NCBI GenBank assembly: GCA_003427395.1
Contig: BFEA01000010.1
Location: forward strand, 2,094,388 to 2,158,387
From: Chara braunii
Taxonomy: Eukaryota; Streptophyta; Charophyceae; Charales; Characeae
Reading direction: 5' to 3'
DNA length: 64,000 nt
Under the pieces are notes generated by a model that was not told where the DNA came from, searched no databases, and saw only the letters and a list, made by a program, of their open reading frames with translations. Shown here piece by piece: positions 11,255 to 22,199 of this stretch (position 1 is the stretch's first letter; each line of letters opens with the position of its first letter). The translations under genes and the position numbers were made by a program.

Positions 11255-12190
11255 ATGAACTCCAACCAGACTTCAACTATTTACACTCACCCAAGCGAGT
11301 CGAGTAACCGTTCCTCTCCATGCGACGTCCCACCGTTTCTCGAAGAGGGTCTCATTATTTTGAACAAAAATATATGGGAGAACCATCTCGTGAGCATTGA
11401 CCCTCAATATTTGCACATTGAAAGCGGTGTTGCACCGGACGGGGAAATCTCTATGCGTTTAACCTATGACAATGACAGACAAATTGTGGTCGTTTCGGAT
11501 AACGGGTCAAACTTCTGGTACCTGTACTCGCTGCAGAAATAGGTTGAGGTTGAGGTAGATCCTGACGGTGGCGAGGAGGATGATAAGGAGCCTGAGGACG
11601 ATGTTGCTCCAACGGAGATGATTGACACTTGGAACACCCTTTGTACCATCTAACGATGGCCAACCCAAGACAGAAGCCACGTAAAGCTATGTGCATGGTT
11701 TCGCCTTGGAAAACCGGAGTTGCGGACCCCAGTTATTGTTGACTACTATGGTCGAATTCGGGTGTTGAATCACAACACTACCATTACTACGGTTTTTACG
11801 ACCGTCAAGGTCGATGGTCGAAAAATGAAAGCTTATTTTCTTGTAAGGGAGGAGTACCGAGGTGTCACCCTCAGTTGCGAGGAAGCGTTTCTCAGCCTGA
11901 CACTTGCCGGTGCTCTAGGGGGATTCAGAACTCGGCTATCCTTAGATGCGGTTCTTAGGAAGGAGCTCAAGTTAAGGGTCGACTGTTTGGTACACAGTCA
12001 GTTGCACTACCTTTTTGATAATTGCGATGACATATCATGGACAGTTGAATATAGGGATCACAACACGGAGGTTGTTTTCCACAAAGATGATTACCACCGG
12101 TCGGGTACCAAGAAGGTGGAACTCCTCCCCTGTACTTTGACAAAAGTATATGATTTCCTTACTGTGAAGATGGCATCCCTGGTAGGCGTT
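11255..12190 (+). pseudogene. small-gene family member U2 (present only in copy 1)
   Basis: Same three-block architecture as its paralogues: LIILNKNIWENHLV, YLHIESGVAPDGEI and NFWYLYSL; then KLCAWFRLGK, VIVDYYGRIRVLN, VFTTVKVDGRKM and FLVREEYRGVTL; then LRVDCLVHSQLHYLFDNCDDISW. Premature TAGs stand at 11,540 (after WYLYSLQK) and near 11,651. The C-terminal CPYC motif is lost: the corresponding peptide reads VYDFLTVKM, so the zinc-knuckle-like tail is gone. An acidic linker (GGEEDDKEPEDD) joins blocks one and two. It has no counterpart in copy 2, where the flanking spacers join directly. Confidence 0.65.
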
Positions 12191-12319
12191 TCCACTGTTC
12201 CTTTCAGTAGGTGTGTCCTTGCACAATTGGGAGTGGTAGTATACTCCTAGTTGCCATTCCTGCTAGACTACGTGGATGTCATCGCTAACATGCCACCTCG
12301 TGCTTCCTCACGCAATGCA

Positions 12320-12627
12320 GGATGAACTCCAACCAGACCTCCCTCCCTGGTAGGCCCTCCCACTGTTCCATTAAGAATGTGTGTTCGTTTTCACTTCTCT
12401 TGAACCTTACATAATTGGGAATATGGCCACCTTGTCACGAAGTCCGAATCTATTCTCAGTTATCAAACCTCGAGTAGGTCGTTCCGTTGCTCCTTTCAAT
12501 AGATGTGTGTGACTTCACTTCATTATGAGCTAGCATAAGTGGGAGTATACTCGCAGTTGCCATTCCTGCCAGACTTCGTGGACGTCATCACTAATATGCT
12601 ACCTCGTGCTTCCTCACGTAATGCAGG
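12320..12627. other. U2-U3 spacer with palindrome and orphan start
   Basis: Has a second orphan MNSNQTS start at ATG 12,322 that runs out after a few codons, and a palindrome at 12,537-12,558 (AAGTGGGA-GTATAC-TCGCAGTT). The sequence CTAAT lies about 33 bases before the AG at 12,625-12,626. Confidence 0.55.
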
Positions 12628-13542
12628 ATGAACTCCAACCAGACCTCGGCCCGCACAAGCGCATCCAGCTCGTCTTACATCGGCGTCTCGCCCGACCGGA
12701 TTCCCGATCTCGATCTCTTCATTTTGGACAATAATATATGAGAGTATGAGCGAGTGAACTCTTCACGCCGATATCTGAACATCGAATCGGATATTGAACC
12801 GGATGGGCAAGTTCCCATAATATTGAGAATGGGCGCCACCGCGGATGACCTTGTTGTCGATAGAGATATGGGTTGGAAATTCTGGTACCTGTACTCCTTG
12901 GAAGACGAAATTGATGTAGAGTCCGTCGGCGAGGAGGGAGATCCAGAACCTGCCACTCCTGAAGAGATGATGGACGAGTGGCGCGTCCTGTGTGCAAAGC
13001 AGAGATGGTCAGACCCTGATAGGAGGCACGTGAAACTTTATGCCTGGTTTTACCCGGGACAATCGGTTTTGCCTGCACTGGTCATCATAGATTATTACGG
13101 TCGCATTCGGGTATTGAACCGTAACACGACGGTTGTGACGCTATTCACAGCCGTGAAGGTTGACGGTCGAAACATGAAAGCGCTTTTCATTGCAAGGAAG
13201 GAGTTTTGAGGAGTCACCCTCAGTTCCGTGCAAACGTTTTGCAGCCCCACGGTCGAGGGTGCGCTCGGACGCCTTAGAGATCGGTTATGACACGATGCGG
13301 CATTAACGAAAGAGCTCAACTTAGGAGTCGACTGTTTGGTACACTCTCAGTTGCATTACGTTTTCGATAACTGTGACGAGATTTCCTAGAGAGTAGAACA
13401 TAGGGACCACAACTTACAGGCTGTTTTTTGAGAGGAGGAGCACCGTCTGTTGGCTATGAAAGTAGTTACGTTTGTCGAGGGCTGACAGTGTGATGTGTAC
13501 GACTGTCCGTACTATCGAAACGGATATCCTAAATATCTATAA
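12628..13542 (+). pseudogene. small-gene family member U3, copy 1
   Basis: A 304-codon frame when read through. It has the MNSNQTSAR start, LFILDNNI, RRYLNIESDI and WKFWYLYSLEDE; then KLYAWFYPGQ, VIIDYYGRIRVLNRN, LFTAVKVDGRNMKALFIA; then VDCLVHSQLHYVFDNCDEIS; ending VYDCPYYRNGYPKYL. In the terminal motif the second cysteine and the histidine of CPYCRNGH have become tyrosines. Stops include a TGA in place of the tryptophan codon of NIWEY (near 12,739), TGA after KEF (13,207), TGA in the DRL segment (13,287) and TAG in DEISW. The orthologue in copy 2 (47,899-48,783) is open throughout, so decay happened after duplication. Start chosen at the ATG one base after AG. Confidence 0.7.
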
Positions 13543-14141
13543 GGAAAGTGGTCCTCACCAGGAGAGTAGTCTGACCGTTCCAAATGAATGGCGTGTTGGA
13601 AATGAGTCGAGATTAAGCGGCGGTTACAAAACTTGCGCTCTCTTGCGAAGTGCGAATTTATTCCCATTTATTGAATCACATGAATGTGGTGTGGAAAATA
13701 AGTCGAGATTAAGCAGGGGTTACGCCCGACAACGTGATGTATATGAAAGTGCGTACTGTCGCAACGGGCATCCTGAATATCTGCAAGGAAAGTGATCCTC
13801 ACTAGGAGAGTAGTCTGACCGTTCCACATGAATGACATATTGACAATGAGTCGAGATTAAGAGGCGGTTGCAGAAGTTGTGCTCTCTTGTGAAGTGCGAA
13901 TCTGTTCTCACTTATCGAACCATATGAATGACGTGTGAAAAATAAGTCGAGATTAAACGGCGGTTATAGAACTTGTGCTCTCTTGGGAAGTGTGAATCTA
14001 TTCTCAATTATCGAACCCTTTCGTGCATCCGACAAGATTCTGTATTTGTTTTTTAATAAATTTTAATGCACTCGGTTATTTTTTTATGCACTTGGAGAAT
14101 CGCAACTGACGCGCTTCCTTGTGTTTCTTCGCTGATGCAGA
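13543..14141. other. U3-U4 spacer, palindromes and a duplicated 3' segment
   Basis: No gene. It contains two further partial copies of the U3 3' end and its downstream spacer (about 13,560-13,800 and 13,800-13,990). Palindromes stand at 13,648-13,669, 13,892-13,913 and 13,988-14,009. A pyrimidine-rich run and CTGAC stand before the AG at 14,139-14,140. Confidence 0.55.
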
Positions 14142-15039
14142 ATGGATGTCGATACTTCGTTGCAAAGTAGGAACTCCTCAACGCCAGACACATATCTGAT
14201 CATTTTGTCAAAGAATATTTGGAAAAACATTGGGCGTTCTGGTGTGGACCGTGAGTACCTGCACCTCGAAAATGATGTTGCCCCCGATGGGGAAATCCCT
14301 TCATGGCAAAGTACGGAAGACGGACCCCTTCAGATTTGTTGTGATACAGGGTCGAACTTTTGGTACCTCTACACACTGATGAAGGATGTACAGGCATGCC
14401 CTATCGGGTTGGAGTCACTTCTGAAGAGGGAACCCGTCGAAGAGGAACCCGTCCAAACTTGTGAGATTGTGGAAGCATGACACATTTTATGTGAAAAACT
14501 AAACTGGACGTCGCAGGACAAGTTGCATCAAACACTTTGTGCCTGGTTTTGCCTCGGGAGACCGACGAAGTCGGTGCCGGTAATCATAGACTACTTTGGT
14601 CGAGTGAGGGTGTGTAATTGTGGCACCACCGTGGTAACACTCTTTACTGCAGTGAAGGTGGACGGTCGAAGAATAAGAGTTATTTTCCTCGCAAGGGAGG
14701 AATTTCACGATGTCAAACTCACTTCTTTTCAAGCGTTTCACACATCCGGCCTTACTGGTTCCCTTGTGCGGTTCAAAAGCAGGCTCGCCATAGATCCTGC
14801 ACTCAAAGATGAGCTGGATTTGAGGGTTGACTTCTTGGTGTACCAACAACTTCACTACCTCTTTCATCGCTGTGATGAAATAAATTTCACAGTCGAACAT
14901 AGGGACAACGAATTGCGATTTCTACCGTCGTCTGGATTATTCAGCGTCCGGACCTCAGGAAGTGACACTGCGCAACGGGAAGACGAAATATGTGTGCAAC
15001 TGCCCTTACTGCGATGCTGGACATGTGCATCTTCACTAG
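14142..15039 (+). pseudogene. small-gene family member U4, copy 1
   Basis: Blocks in family order: LIILSKNIWKNIG, YLHLENDVAPDGEI and NFWYLYTLM; then TLCAWFCLGRP, VIIDYFGRVRVCN, TTVVTLFTAVKVDGRRI and FLAREEFHDVKL; then LRVDFLVYQQLHYLFHRCDEINF; the tail would read CNCPYCDAGH. TGA at 14,478 replaces the TGG of copy 2 (49,461), and a two-base deletion near 14,925 shifts the frame of the last 40 codons. The variable stretch between blocks one and two is a short acidic repeat (EEEP type). ATG is one base after the AG. Confidence 0.7.
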
Positions 15040-15196
15040 TGGCGTTCTGAATTTGTAGCTTCGTGTTTTCTTTAGCTTGAATAGACTCTTACTATGCGTA
15101 CATCCCATTGAATTTCATGTTTGCCCCGCTGCTTATCTCTCGTTCATCATACCCCATCCCGTTCGGTATACCCGTTGCATGACAAATGCTTTATCT

Positions 15197-15218
15197 AAGT
15201 ACGAGTTCATTCACACTT
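15197..15218. repeat. 22-bp palindrome upstream of U5
   Basis: AAGTACGA-GTTCAT-TCACACTT, in the 285-bp spacer between U4 and U5. Confidence 0.6.
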
Positions 15219-15324
15219 TGCCAATATCAGTCGATCTCAACTTCGCCGTTTACCCACCTCTCTGTGCATGACAAGGTGGAATGTTTGATACCTGCAAGGG
15301 TGTTGTTCTCTCTTCTGATGCAGG

Positions 15325-16083
15325 ATGTCGTCTGAAAGTGTCAGTGAGACGGTCATTGTTAGAGACCTCGACTACTGCGAAAGTCTGCGAAGTGAAATTG
15401 TTGCCACAACTGATAACATTTATGGTTATTCGTGGTTTGGCAACATTGGGCTTCCAAGATACCGCTACCTTCCGCTCCCCGAAGACGTTCGCGCTCGTGC
15501 CCAGGCATTTGTTTCGCCCCCGCTTACTACAACTTTTCAATACATTGTGAAGGTCACGCTATGCGACAGGCCCGTCTTCAGAATTGATTTCTACATTGCC
15601 TCCGAAGGGGAGTTGAGAAGTTGTTTGTATTATTCGTACGTAACCAGCATATCTTTCGATAAAATGCCAGATTGTTGTGAGCCTGCCATTATGTTTTTTT
15701 TAACGATCTTCATCATGCATATCGCCTCGTGCTTGGATAAAGAACTATTCCTTGTATCCGGCGTGAGAGAAGATGATGACAGTCCCCCGTTCTGGGGAGA
15801 CCGTTATCCGTTCCAAATCCGTAACCGGAGCAATTTAAATCGAATTTTAAGAGATATACTTATGCGCGACTTGCCGAAATCGAACCAGATCTTCAGTCCC
15901 GAATTCCCGAACCAAGTTTTTTTAGTCGAGTTCAACATAGACGAGTGCAACGGCGACGATCGGAGGAGGTTACTCGAAGACTGCATATGCTGCTACCATG
16001 GAGATCGTACTAACCCAATGCCACGCGACATTGATACGAAGATAGTCATCGTCTCAGGATATTCGGATTCCATATGCGAATAG
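15325..16083 (+). CDS. unknown protein U5, 252 residues, intact in copy 1
   Basis: An uninterrupted ATG-to-TAG frame in an otherwise ruined gene row. It begins one base after the AG at 15,322-15,323, like the U genes, but its sequence is unrelated to them and I do not recognise it. Visible features: an N-terminal segment GYSWFGNIGLPRYRYLPLPE, a mixed central region, a hydrophobic stretch (IMFFLTIFIMHIASC) around residues 130-145 that could be a membrane segment or core helix, an acidic run (REDDDS) and a cysteine-rich end (DCICCYHGD). The stop codon lies inside a palindrome (16,072-16,093). Copy 2 keeps only a shattered remnant (50,075-50,501), so expression is unproven. Confidence 0.6.
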   Translation: MSSESVSETVIVRDLDYCESLRSEIVATTDNIYGYSWFGNIGLPRYRYLPLPEDVRARAQAFVSPPLTTTFQYIVKVTLCDRPVFRIDFYIASEGELRSCLYYSYVTSISFDKMPDCCEPAIMFFLTIFIMHIASCLDKELFLVSGVREDDDSPPFWGDRYPFQIRNRSNLNRILRDILMRDLPKSNQIFSPEFPNQVFLVEFNIDECNGDDRRRLLEDCICCYHGDRTNPMPRDIDTKIVIVSGYSDSICE

Positions 16084-16093
16084 ACTCGCATTT
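16072..16093. repeat. 22-bp palindrome overlapping the U5 stop
   Basis: ATATGCGA-ATAGAC-TCGCATTT. The TAG stop of U5 forms part of the central spacer. The same sequence is kept in copy 2 at 50,489-50,510, although U5 itself is destroyed there. Confidence 0.75.
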
Positions 16094-17535
16094 ATTACCT
16101 CATGCCTTCGGCAATGGGTATGACCCTATCATGCTGTGGACATCAGGTTGTCGGGCTTGGATGAGCTCTTGTGTGGGACTTGTGTAGGCAGGTGAACATC
16201 GTGTCGGGCTTGGATGAGCTTTTGTGTAATGTACGACTTTCGTTTGAATCAACTTTTGTTGGGACTTCGGTCGAACTTGTGATCGACATGTTCTATTTGA
16301 GATAGGGCTTGTTTTTTGTGTAATGTAGGACTTTTCGGCTTGAATCAGCTTTTGTGTCCGATTTCGGTTGAGCTTATCTTCGACATGTTCGTCTTTGAGG
16401 TAGGGCTTTTGTTTTTGTGGCTTTGGCGATGAGAGCGTGCCATGTAGACTGTACGGGAGCATCTTGTGTAGATGAGGGCGTGTCATGTAGACTGTACGAC
16501 GTCAGAGTACTGCTTGATTTTTTTGAAGATATCCACATTTGAGTGTTGCATTGACGAGGGCGTAGGTCATTCGTCGTTTCCTCGTGGCTCCATGAACTTT
16601 ACGACGTGGGCTTGAATGATTTTTGGAAAGCCTACATGTACCTTAAAACGTGTCCTTCAATGATTTTTGGAAAGGCTCCATATACTTTGTGATCTTTGCA
16701 AAGCCTCTGTGTACTTTGCAAAGTGGGATTGGATGATTTTTTGCATTAAATGATTTTTGGAAACACCTCTGTATACTTTGCAATGTGCGATTGAATGATT
16801 TTTTGCATTTAATGATTTCTGGAAACTCTCCGTGTGTTGTACAACTTGACCTTTAGAAAAACACTATGCAACTTGCAAGTGTTTCCATGTTGATGTTCGC
16901 AATGACAAGAGTTGATGTTATGAATAAATGTTATGTATCTTGTCCATGCAAAAATTTGTTGACATTTTCACCCGGGAATATACAAATGACAAGCCAGCGT
17001 CCATATTAAATCACCACGTTGATGGTGTGCGAACCCAGCTCTCCATCTAAGTGCGAGTTCACTTGCACTAAGCATTATCCGATTCGATATTACAATGGAA
17101 ACACTCCGTGTGGTGTACAACTTGACCTTTAGAAAAGGACCAGGCAACTTGCAAGTGTTTTATTCTCTCCATCTTTCCAACTTTAATAATAGTCATTTTG
17201 CAAGTGTTTCGATATCTCATCTTTGTATCATGGGGATGCATGAATGTTTTCGATGAAAAGATGCTCATGTGAAGGAGGGGATTGATGTTTGCGATGATAA
17301 GAAAGTGAATGTTATAAATGGATGTTATGGATCTTATCCATACAAAAATTTGATGACGTTATCACCCGGGAATTTACAAATGACAAGCCAACATCCATAT
17401 TAAATAACCACACTTATGGTGTGCGCACCTAGCTCTCCATCTAAGTGCGAGTTCACTCGCACTTGTGGTGTGAACCCCGAGCAATCCACTTAAGTGAGAG
17501 TCCACTCGCACTTTGCTTATATCCCATTTAGCAGA
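16094..17535. repeat. non-coding tail of the element, present three times in the window
   Basis: Matches about 50,511-51,711, and its second half matches 53,380-54,360. It contains short interspersed phrases such as GTGTGGGACTTGTGTAGG and AATGATTTTTGGAAA repeated every 60-80 bp, then a block containing palindromes at 17,049-17,070, 17,443-17,464 (a perfect one) and 17,492-17,513. No gene is visible. It may be a 3' regulatory or terminal region of the element. Confidence 0.65.
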
Positions 17536-18890
17536 AATGACCACCAACCCAGCCCCAGTTGCGATTGAGCATCAAAGTCTGCCCAACAACTGATAACCTG
17601 CGGGACCTGGAGTTCAATTCTGTTTGTGGAGTGCGAAACTCCGCTCGAAAGAGATCCAAGTCCAACATGATGGCCCACCACAGACCCATCAACCTAGCCC
17701 CAATTGCGATTGAGCATCAAATACTGACCAACAACTGATAACTTGAAGGACGTGGAGTTCAATTCTGTTTGAGGAGTGCGAAACTCTGCTCAAAACAGAT
17801 CCAGGTCCAACAAGGAGGCCCACCATAGACCCACCAACCTAGCCCTAGTTGCGATTGAGCATCAAAGACTGCCCAACAACTGATAACCTGCGGGACGTGG
17901 AGTTTAATTCTGTTTGTGGAGTGCGAAACTTTGCTCGAAACAGATCCAAGTCCAACAGGAAGGCCCACCACAGACCCATCAACCCAGCCCTAATTGCGAT
18001 TGAGCATCAAAGTCTGCCCAACAACTGATAACCTGCGGGACCTGCAGTTCAATTCTGTTTGTGGAGTGCGAAACTCTGCTCGAAACAGATGTAGGTCCAG
18101 CAGAAAGGCCCACCATAGACCCACCAACCTAGCCCCAGTTGCGATTGAGCATCAAAGACTGCCCAACAACTGATAACCTGCGGGACCTGGAGTTCAATTC
18201 TGTTTGTGGAGTGCGGAACTCTTCTCAAAACAGATCCAGGTCCAACAAGAAGGTCCACCACAGACCCACCAACCTAGCCCTAGTTACGATTGAGCATCAA
18301 AGACTGCCTAACAACGGATAACCTGCGGGACCTAGAGTTCAATTCTGTTTGTGGAGTGCAAAACTCTGCTCGAAACAGATCCAGGTCCAATAGGAAGGTC
18401 AAACACAAACCCACCAACCTAGCCCCAGTTGCAATTGAGCATCAAAGACTGCCCAACAACTGATAACCTGCGGGATCTAAAGTTCAATTATGTTTGTGGA
18501 GTGCGAAATTCTGTTCGAAACAGATCCCAGGTCCTACAGGAAGGTCAACCACAGACCCACCAACCTAGCCCCAGTTACGATTGAGCATGAAAGACTGCCC
18601 AACAACTAATAACCTGCGGGACGTGGAGTTCAATTCTGTTTGTGGAGTGCGAAACTCTGCTCGAAACAAATCCAGGTCTAACAAGAAGGTTAACCACAGA
18701 CCCACCAACCTAGCCGCAATTGCGATTGAGCATTAAGGACTTCCCAACAACTGCTAACCTGCGGGACCTGAAGTTCAATTCTATTTGTGGAGTGCAAAAC
18801 TCTGCTCGAAACAGATCCAGGTCCAACAGGAAGGCCAACCGCAGACCCACCAAACTAGCCCAGTGGCGGACTTTAGCATCAAAGATTGCC
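17536..18890. repeat. 145-bp tandem satellite, nine units
   Basis: The landmark GCGATTGAGCATCAAAG recurs at about 17,562, 17,704, 17,851, 17,995, 18,140, 18,287, 18,431, 18,577 and 18,721. Each unit continues with CTGATAACCTGCGGGACC and AACTCTGCTCGAAACAGATCC. Copy 2 carries a single unit at about 51,712-51,857, and one inverted partial unit lies at about 26,395-26,560. Confidence 0.9.
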
Positions 18891-19236
18891 CAGCAACTGA
18901 TAACCTGCGGGAAACAAATCCACACCAATCATCAAGGTCCCCTAAGAGTGCTAATGGCAATCCGCACAGACAACCAACGACTGTTTGACACTTCTTGAAG
19001 GTGCTCAGTTACCAAACAGATCACGACCTAACATCAACCTGGCATCAAGGTTCCCTACGAGTGCTAATGGCAATCCACACAGAGAGCCAATGATTGTTTG
19101 ACACTTCCTTAAGGTGCTCTGTCGAACACCGATAAATGCGAATTGATTCGTTGTTCAACTAGTATTTGTCAATGCCTTTCCGGGTTAAAGCAAGAAGCTC
19201 GGGCCCTCTTTCTTTCTCTCTCTGTCTCTCTTTCTT

Positions 19237-19274
<38 letters not shown>

Positions 19275-19643
19275 CAAACTAGCCCCAGTGGTGGACTTCA
19301 GCATCAAAGACTGCCCAATAACTGATAACTTGCGGGAAGCACATCCACACCCATCATCAAGGTTCCCTAAGAGTGCTATTGGCAATCCGCACAGACGACC
19401 AACGATTGTTTGACACTTCTTGAAGGTGTTCAGTCACCATTGTGATCACGACCTAACATCAACCTGACATCAAGGTTCCCTAAGAGTGCTAATGGCAATC
19501 TGCACAGTGAGCGAATGACTGTTTGACACTTCCGTAAGGTGCTCTGTCGAACATCGATAACTGCGAATTGATTCATTGTTCAACTAGTATCAGTTAATGC
19601 CTTTCCGGGTTAAAGCAAGGAGTTCGGGCCCTCCCCCCTCCTC

Positions 19644-19709
<66 letters not shown>

Positions 19710-19800
19710 CAGGGGTACTGACGGGTTGCGGGTTGGTCAGTGCAGCAGGCTGGGTATTCCACCCGACCACAGTTGACGGTTTCAGTCCATCAACTTGCAA
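18891..19800. repeat. duplicated ~400-bp unit with CT/CA microsatellites
   Basis: About 18,930-19,250 is repeated at about 19,330-19,690. Each copy ends in a CT-rich run (about 19,205-19,260, followed by CA repeats; and about 19,640-19,705). An inverted third copy lies at about 26,060-26,390. Frames here are created by the simple repeats and are not genes. Confidence 0.8.
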
Positions 19801-20254
19801 GGTGTTGGGCGCCGGACCCCTGACCTTTTATGGAACATAGGGACCACATACTCAGCAAATTGTCTTACAGATAGCCCCTGCTCTTTTATATCGTGTAGTG
19901 TGACTGTCACAGTCGTTCCTTACACCTAGCCAAGACAACAAGATGTCGTACAAAGAGCCTCTGCCCTTTTATGTTGTGTAGAGTCGTTCCTTGTACCTAG
20001 CCAGGAGGACGGGAACCAATTTTATACACTCAGTCTGTTAATTCGCATTTAATAACGACTATTCATGTACGAAGGGCTCAAAACGCCCCACCACAACATT
20101 CACCCCATCAACACCACATATACTAACCATTTATCCTCACTTAAAGTGTCGCATAATGCCCTATTGGTCCATGTACAGTGTACGCATTCACATTCGAAAT
20201 AGTTCACTTTTTGGAAAAAAGTTCAGTTTTAACGAAATGTGTATTCATATGCAG
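19801..20254. other. no gene seen
   Basis: Contains an imperfect ~100-bp tandem duplication (about 19,865-20,000, landmark CTTTTATRTYGTGTAG). Otherwise unremarkable up to the truncated retrotransposon. Confidence 0.4.
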
Positions 20255-20821
20255 CTGACAGTAGAACACATGCACAAAGCATAAGCGACGATGATCGAAT
20301 TTGAGAACAAGCCCCGCCGCCCATCTATGTTTCAGGTAGGGGACAGGGTCTGGATCAAGGCTTCAGAACTGGGACAAGAGCACCGGATTTCCCGTAAGCT
20401 CATGCCACAGTACTTTGGACCATGGGAGGTTTTGGATGTAGTTGGGGATGAACCAAACGGGCCTTCATATGTCATACGGATCCCTGGACACCTTCACACT
20501 TATCCTGTTTTTCACGCCTCAAAGCTTGCACCATTCCAGGAAACTGACCAGTTCCCTTCACGACGCTCAATGCTGCCCCCAACCATGGATGAAGAGGTCG
20601 ACATTGATGAAATTGTGGATCACAGAGAGATGCCAGTTCCAAGTCCTACGGGCAGGGGACGTCCTCCGAAACCGAAGCTGCAGTATCGCGTTCGGTTCAG
20701 ACATCACACTGATCCTAAGGAGCACAGATGTTTCACAGGGGAAAAATTGATGCAGACCGCTCCACAGGTTGTCGCCCACTATGAGAAGTTACTGCAGAAA
20801 GGAAAGCGCCAGATTGATTAA
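20255..20821 (+). pseudogene. Ty3/gypsy integrase C-terminus with chromodomain-like tail, 5'-truncated
   Basis: From ATG 20,291 the frame is open for 176 codons to TAA 20,819-20,821; the same frame extends upstream past an in-frame TAA (EHMHKA-stop-ATMIEFENK) to about 20,255. It shows the integrase C-terminal GPY/F-type module (FQVGDRVWI, then YFGPWEVLD, then PVFHASKLAPF). A linker follows, then a chromodomain-like end (YRVRFRHHTDPKEHRCF, then EKLMQTAPQVVAHYEKLL). Protease, reverse transcriptase, RNase H and the integrase catalytic core are missing. It would bind DNA and target integration in a complete element; here it is a fragment. A purine-rich tract and LTR follow, as expected for the 3' end of such an element. 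Confidence 0.85.
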
Positions 20822-20845
20822 ACTTCTCAGAGGACTAGCGAAGTA

Positions 20846-20866
20846 TGGAGGAGGGAATGGGAGGCA
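20846..20866 (+). other. candidate polypurine tract
   Basis: The purine-rich run GGAGGAGGGAATGGGAGG follows the integrase stop by about 25 bases, where a Ty3/gypsy polypurine tract is expected. Confidence 0.55.
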
Positions 20867-20905
20867 TAAGGCCTCGATAAGCCCTACCGGGCCCTTATTT
20901 GCAAC

Positions 20906-21850
20906 AGGTCGGTCGCCCTAAGTGAAGGCAGGCTCGACAAACGACAAGAGGTCTATTTTGGACTACTTCGCAACTGGGGTAAAATTTAGGCAGTTGCACA
21001 ACGCCAGTTGGTTGAAGGCGCCCAGGCCCTGGCCTCCTTTATCAAATGTATCTCAGTCAGGCCCTGGGCCTCCTTTATCAAATGTATCTCAGTCAGGCAC
21101 TGGGCGAGATACCCAGTATGGACCCAACTCAGACTGTGGGCAGTTGGGCACTGGTAATTGTCGGTGGCCTGGGTCTGATCCGTTTGGACTGAGGCTCAGC
21201 CTCCCTGGGCCTACCGGAAGCTTCTGGGTCGGGGCCCAGTATCGCAGCACAGCACGCAGCAACAGGCCACTTCGATATAGGGAAGGGTCTGCCCACGAAT
21301 TGGACAATTGGGCATTGGTTGCATGCTGCGCTAACGCTGGCCAGGCTCACGCGCTCACGGGCGAGCTGGAAGGAGCAGGCAGCCATAGCCGAGTTGTGTT
21401 GCTGTATGCTGGATGGGGCACATGGTGGTCCTTGGGTGCAAGTGGCGTCTGCTAGTTGGGGAACGAGGTTGTGAGTGATACGAGAGACATACCTGGTGCT
21501 CGAGGCGTGCGGCATTGGCCAAGATCTGCTCGTACTTGGGAAGTTGTTGACGTCATCAGCGGCATTGTAGTCTAGGCTAAATAGGATCTGCCATTCGTAG
21601 TCTGGGCACCGAGCGCCAGATAGGATATCAACAATAGTTCTTTGTTGATGATTATGGGACTATTCCAGCATTGTCAATTGTGAGTTTTTGGTGTGCTCTT
21701 ATTTGGTGAAACTCGTTATGCAATTCTGCAGTTGGTTCGAGGTCACAACTATTTGGTCTCATGTGTATGATGCTGTTTGATTTCTGAAGTTCGCTATTGC
21801 TCATCTTCCTTGCATCTTTATCAGATAATGCCTCACTGGCACACGATTAA
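20906..21850 (+). repeat. Ty3/gypsy LTR or LTR fragment
   Basis: Non-coding sequence after the polypurine tract. About 21,365-21,815 is similar to about 55,385-55,795 in the same orientation. The 20-base phrase GCCCTAAGTGAAGGCAGGCT (20,915) recurs at 57,857. A ~36-bp tandem duplication sits near 21,030-21,100. The outer edges are not fixed because an assembly gap follows. Confidence 0.6.
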
Positions 21851-21949
21851 NNNNNNNNNNNNNNNNNNNNNNNNNNNNNNNNNNNNNNNNNNNNNNNNNN
21901 NNNNNNNNNNNNNNNNNNNNNNNNNNNNNNNNNNNNNNNNNNNNNNNNN
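21851..21949. other. assembly gap (99 N), followed by T-run
   Basis: N run followed at 21,961-21,982 by a T homopolymer. Confidence 1.
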
Positions 21950-22085
21950 AAAAAAGGCGATTTTTTTTTTTTTTTTTTTTTTTCTATTGATTAGTGATCA
22001 GCATACGAATTGGAGCTTGCAATCAGGTCTGCTTGCCTGCCTACATTGTTTCCCCTCCTTCTACCTTCTTGTTTTCTTTCGATAA

Positions 22086-22165
22086 GTGCCACATCAGCAA
22101 GTGTCACGTCAGCAAGTGTCACGCCTGCAAGTGCCACGTCAGCAAGTCCCACGTCAGCATTCTGA
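22086..22165. repeat. 15-bp tandem repeat
   Basis: Five imperfect copies of AAGTGTCACGTCAGC, upstream of the gag-like region. Confidence 0.8.
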
Positions 22166-22199
22166 ATGCTCAGGCGCAGCGCCCGACTAGCCACTCAAC

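Larger units (their letters stand above)
6477..18000 (+). mobile_element. multigene element, copy 1 (decayed)
   Basis: Direct-repeat partner of 43,144-51,860. Similarity starts abruptly at TGTTCGAGAACGTAG (about 6,477 and 43,144) and runs through the large transposase-like gene, the row of small genes U1 to U5, and the repetitive tail into the 145-bp satellite. Gene order is the same as in copy 2 except that U2 is absent there. Copy 1 has at least six premature stops in the large gene. No terminal inverted repeats or target-site duplication are obvious at the edges, so mobility is inferred from duplication, the transposase-like gene and the setting. Confidence 0.7.

Noticed and set aside
20600-20780. 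Independent host chromodomain gene
   Set aside because: The chromodomain-like tail follows directly from integrase GPY/F sequence and is followed by a polypurine tract and LTR, so it is the end of a retrotransposon polyprotein.
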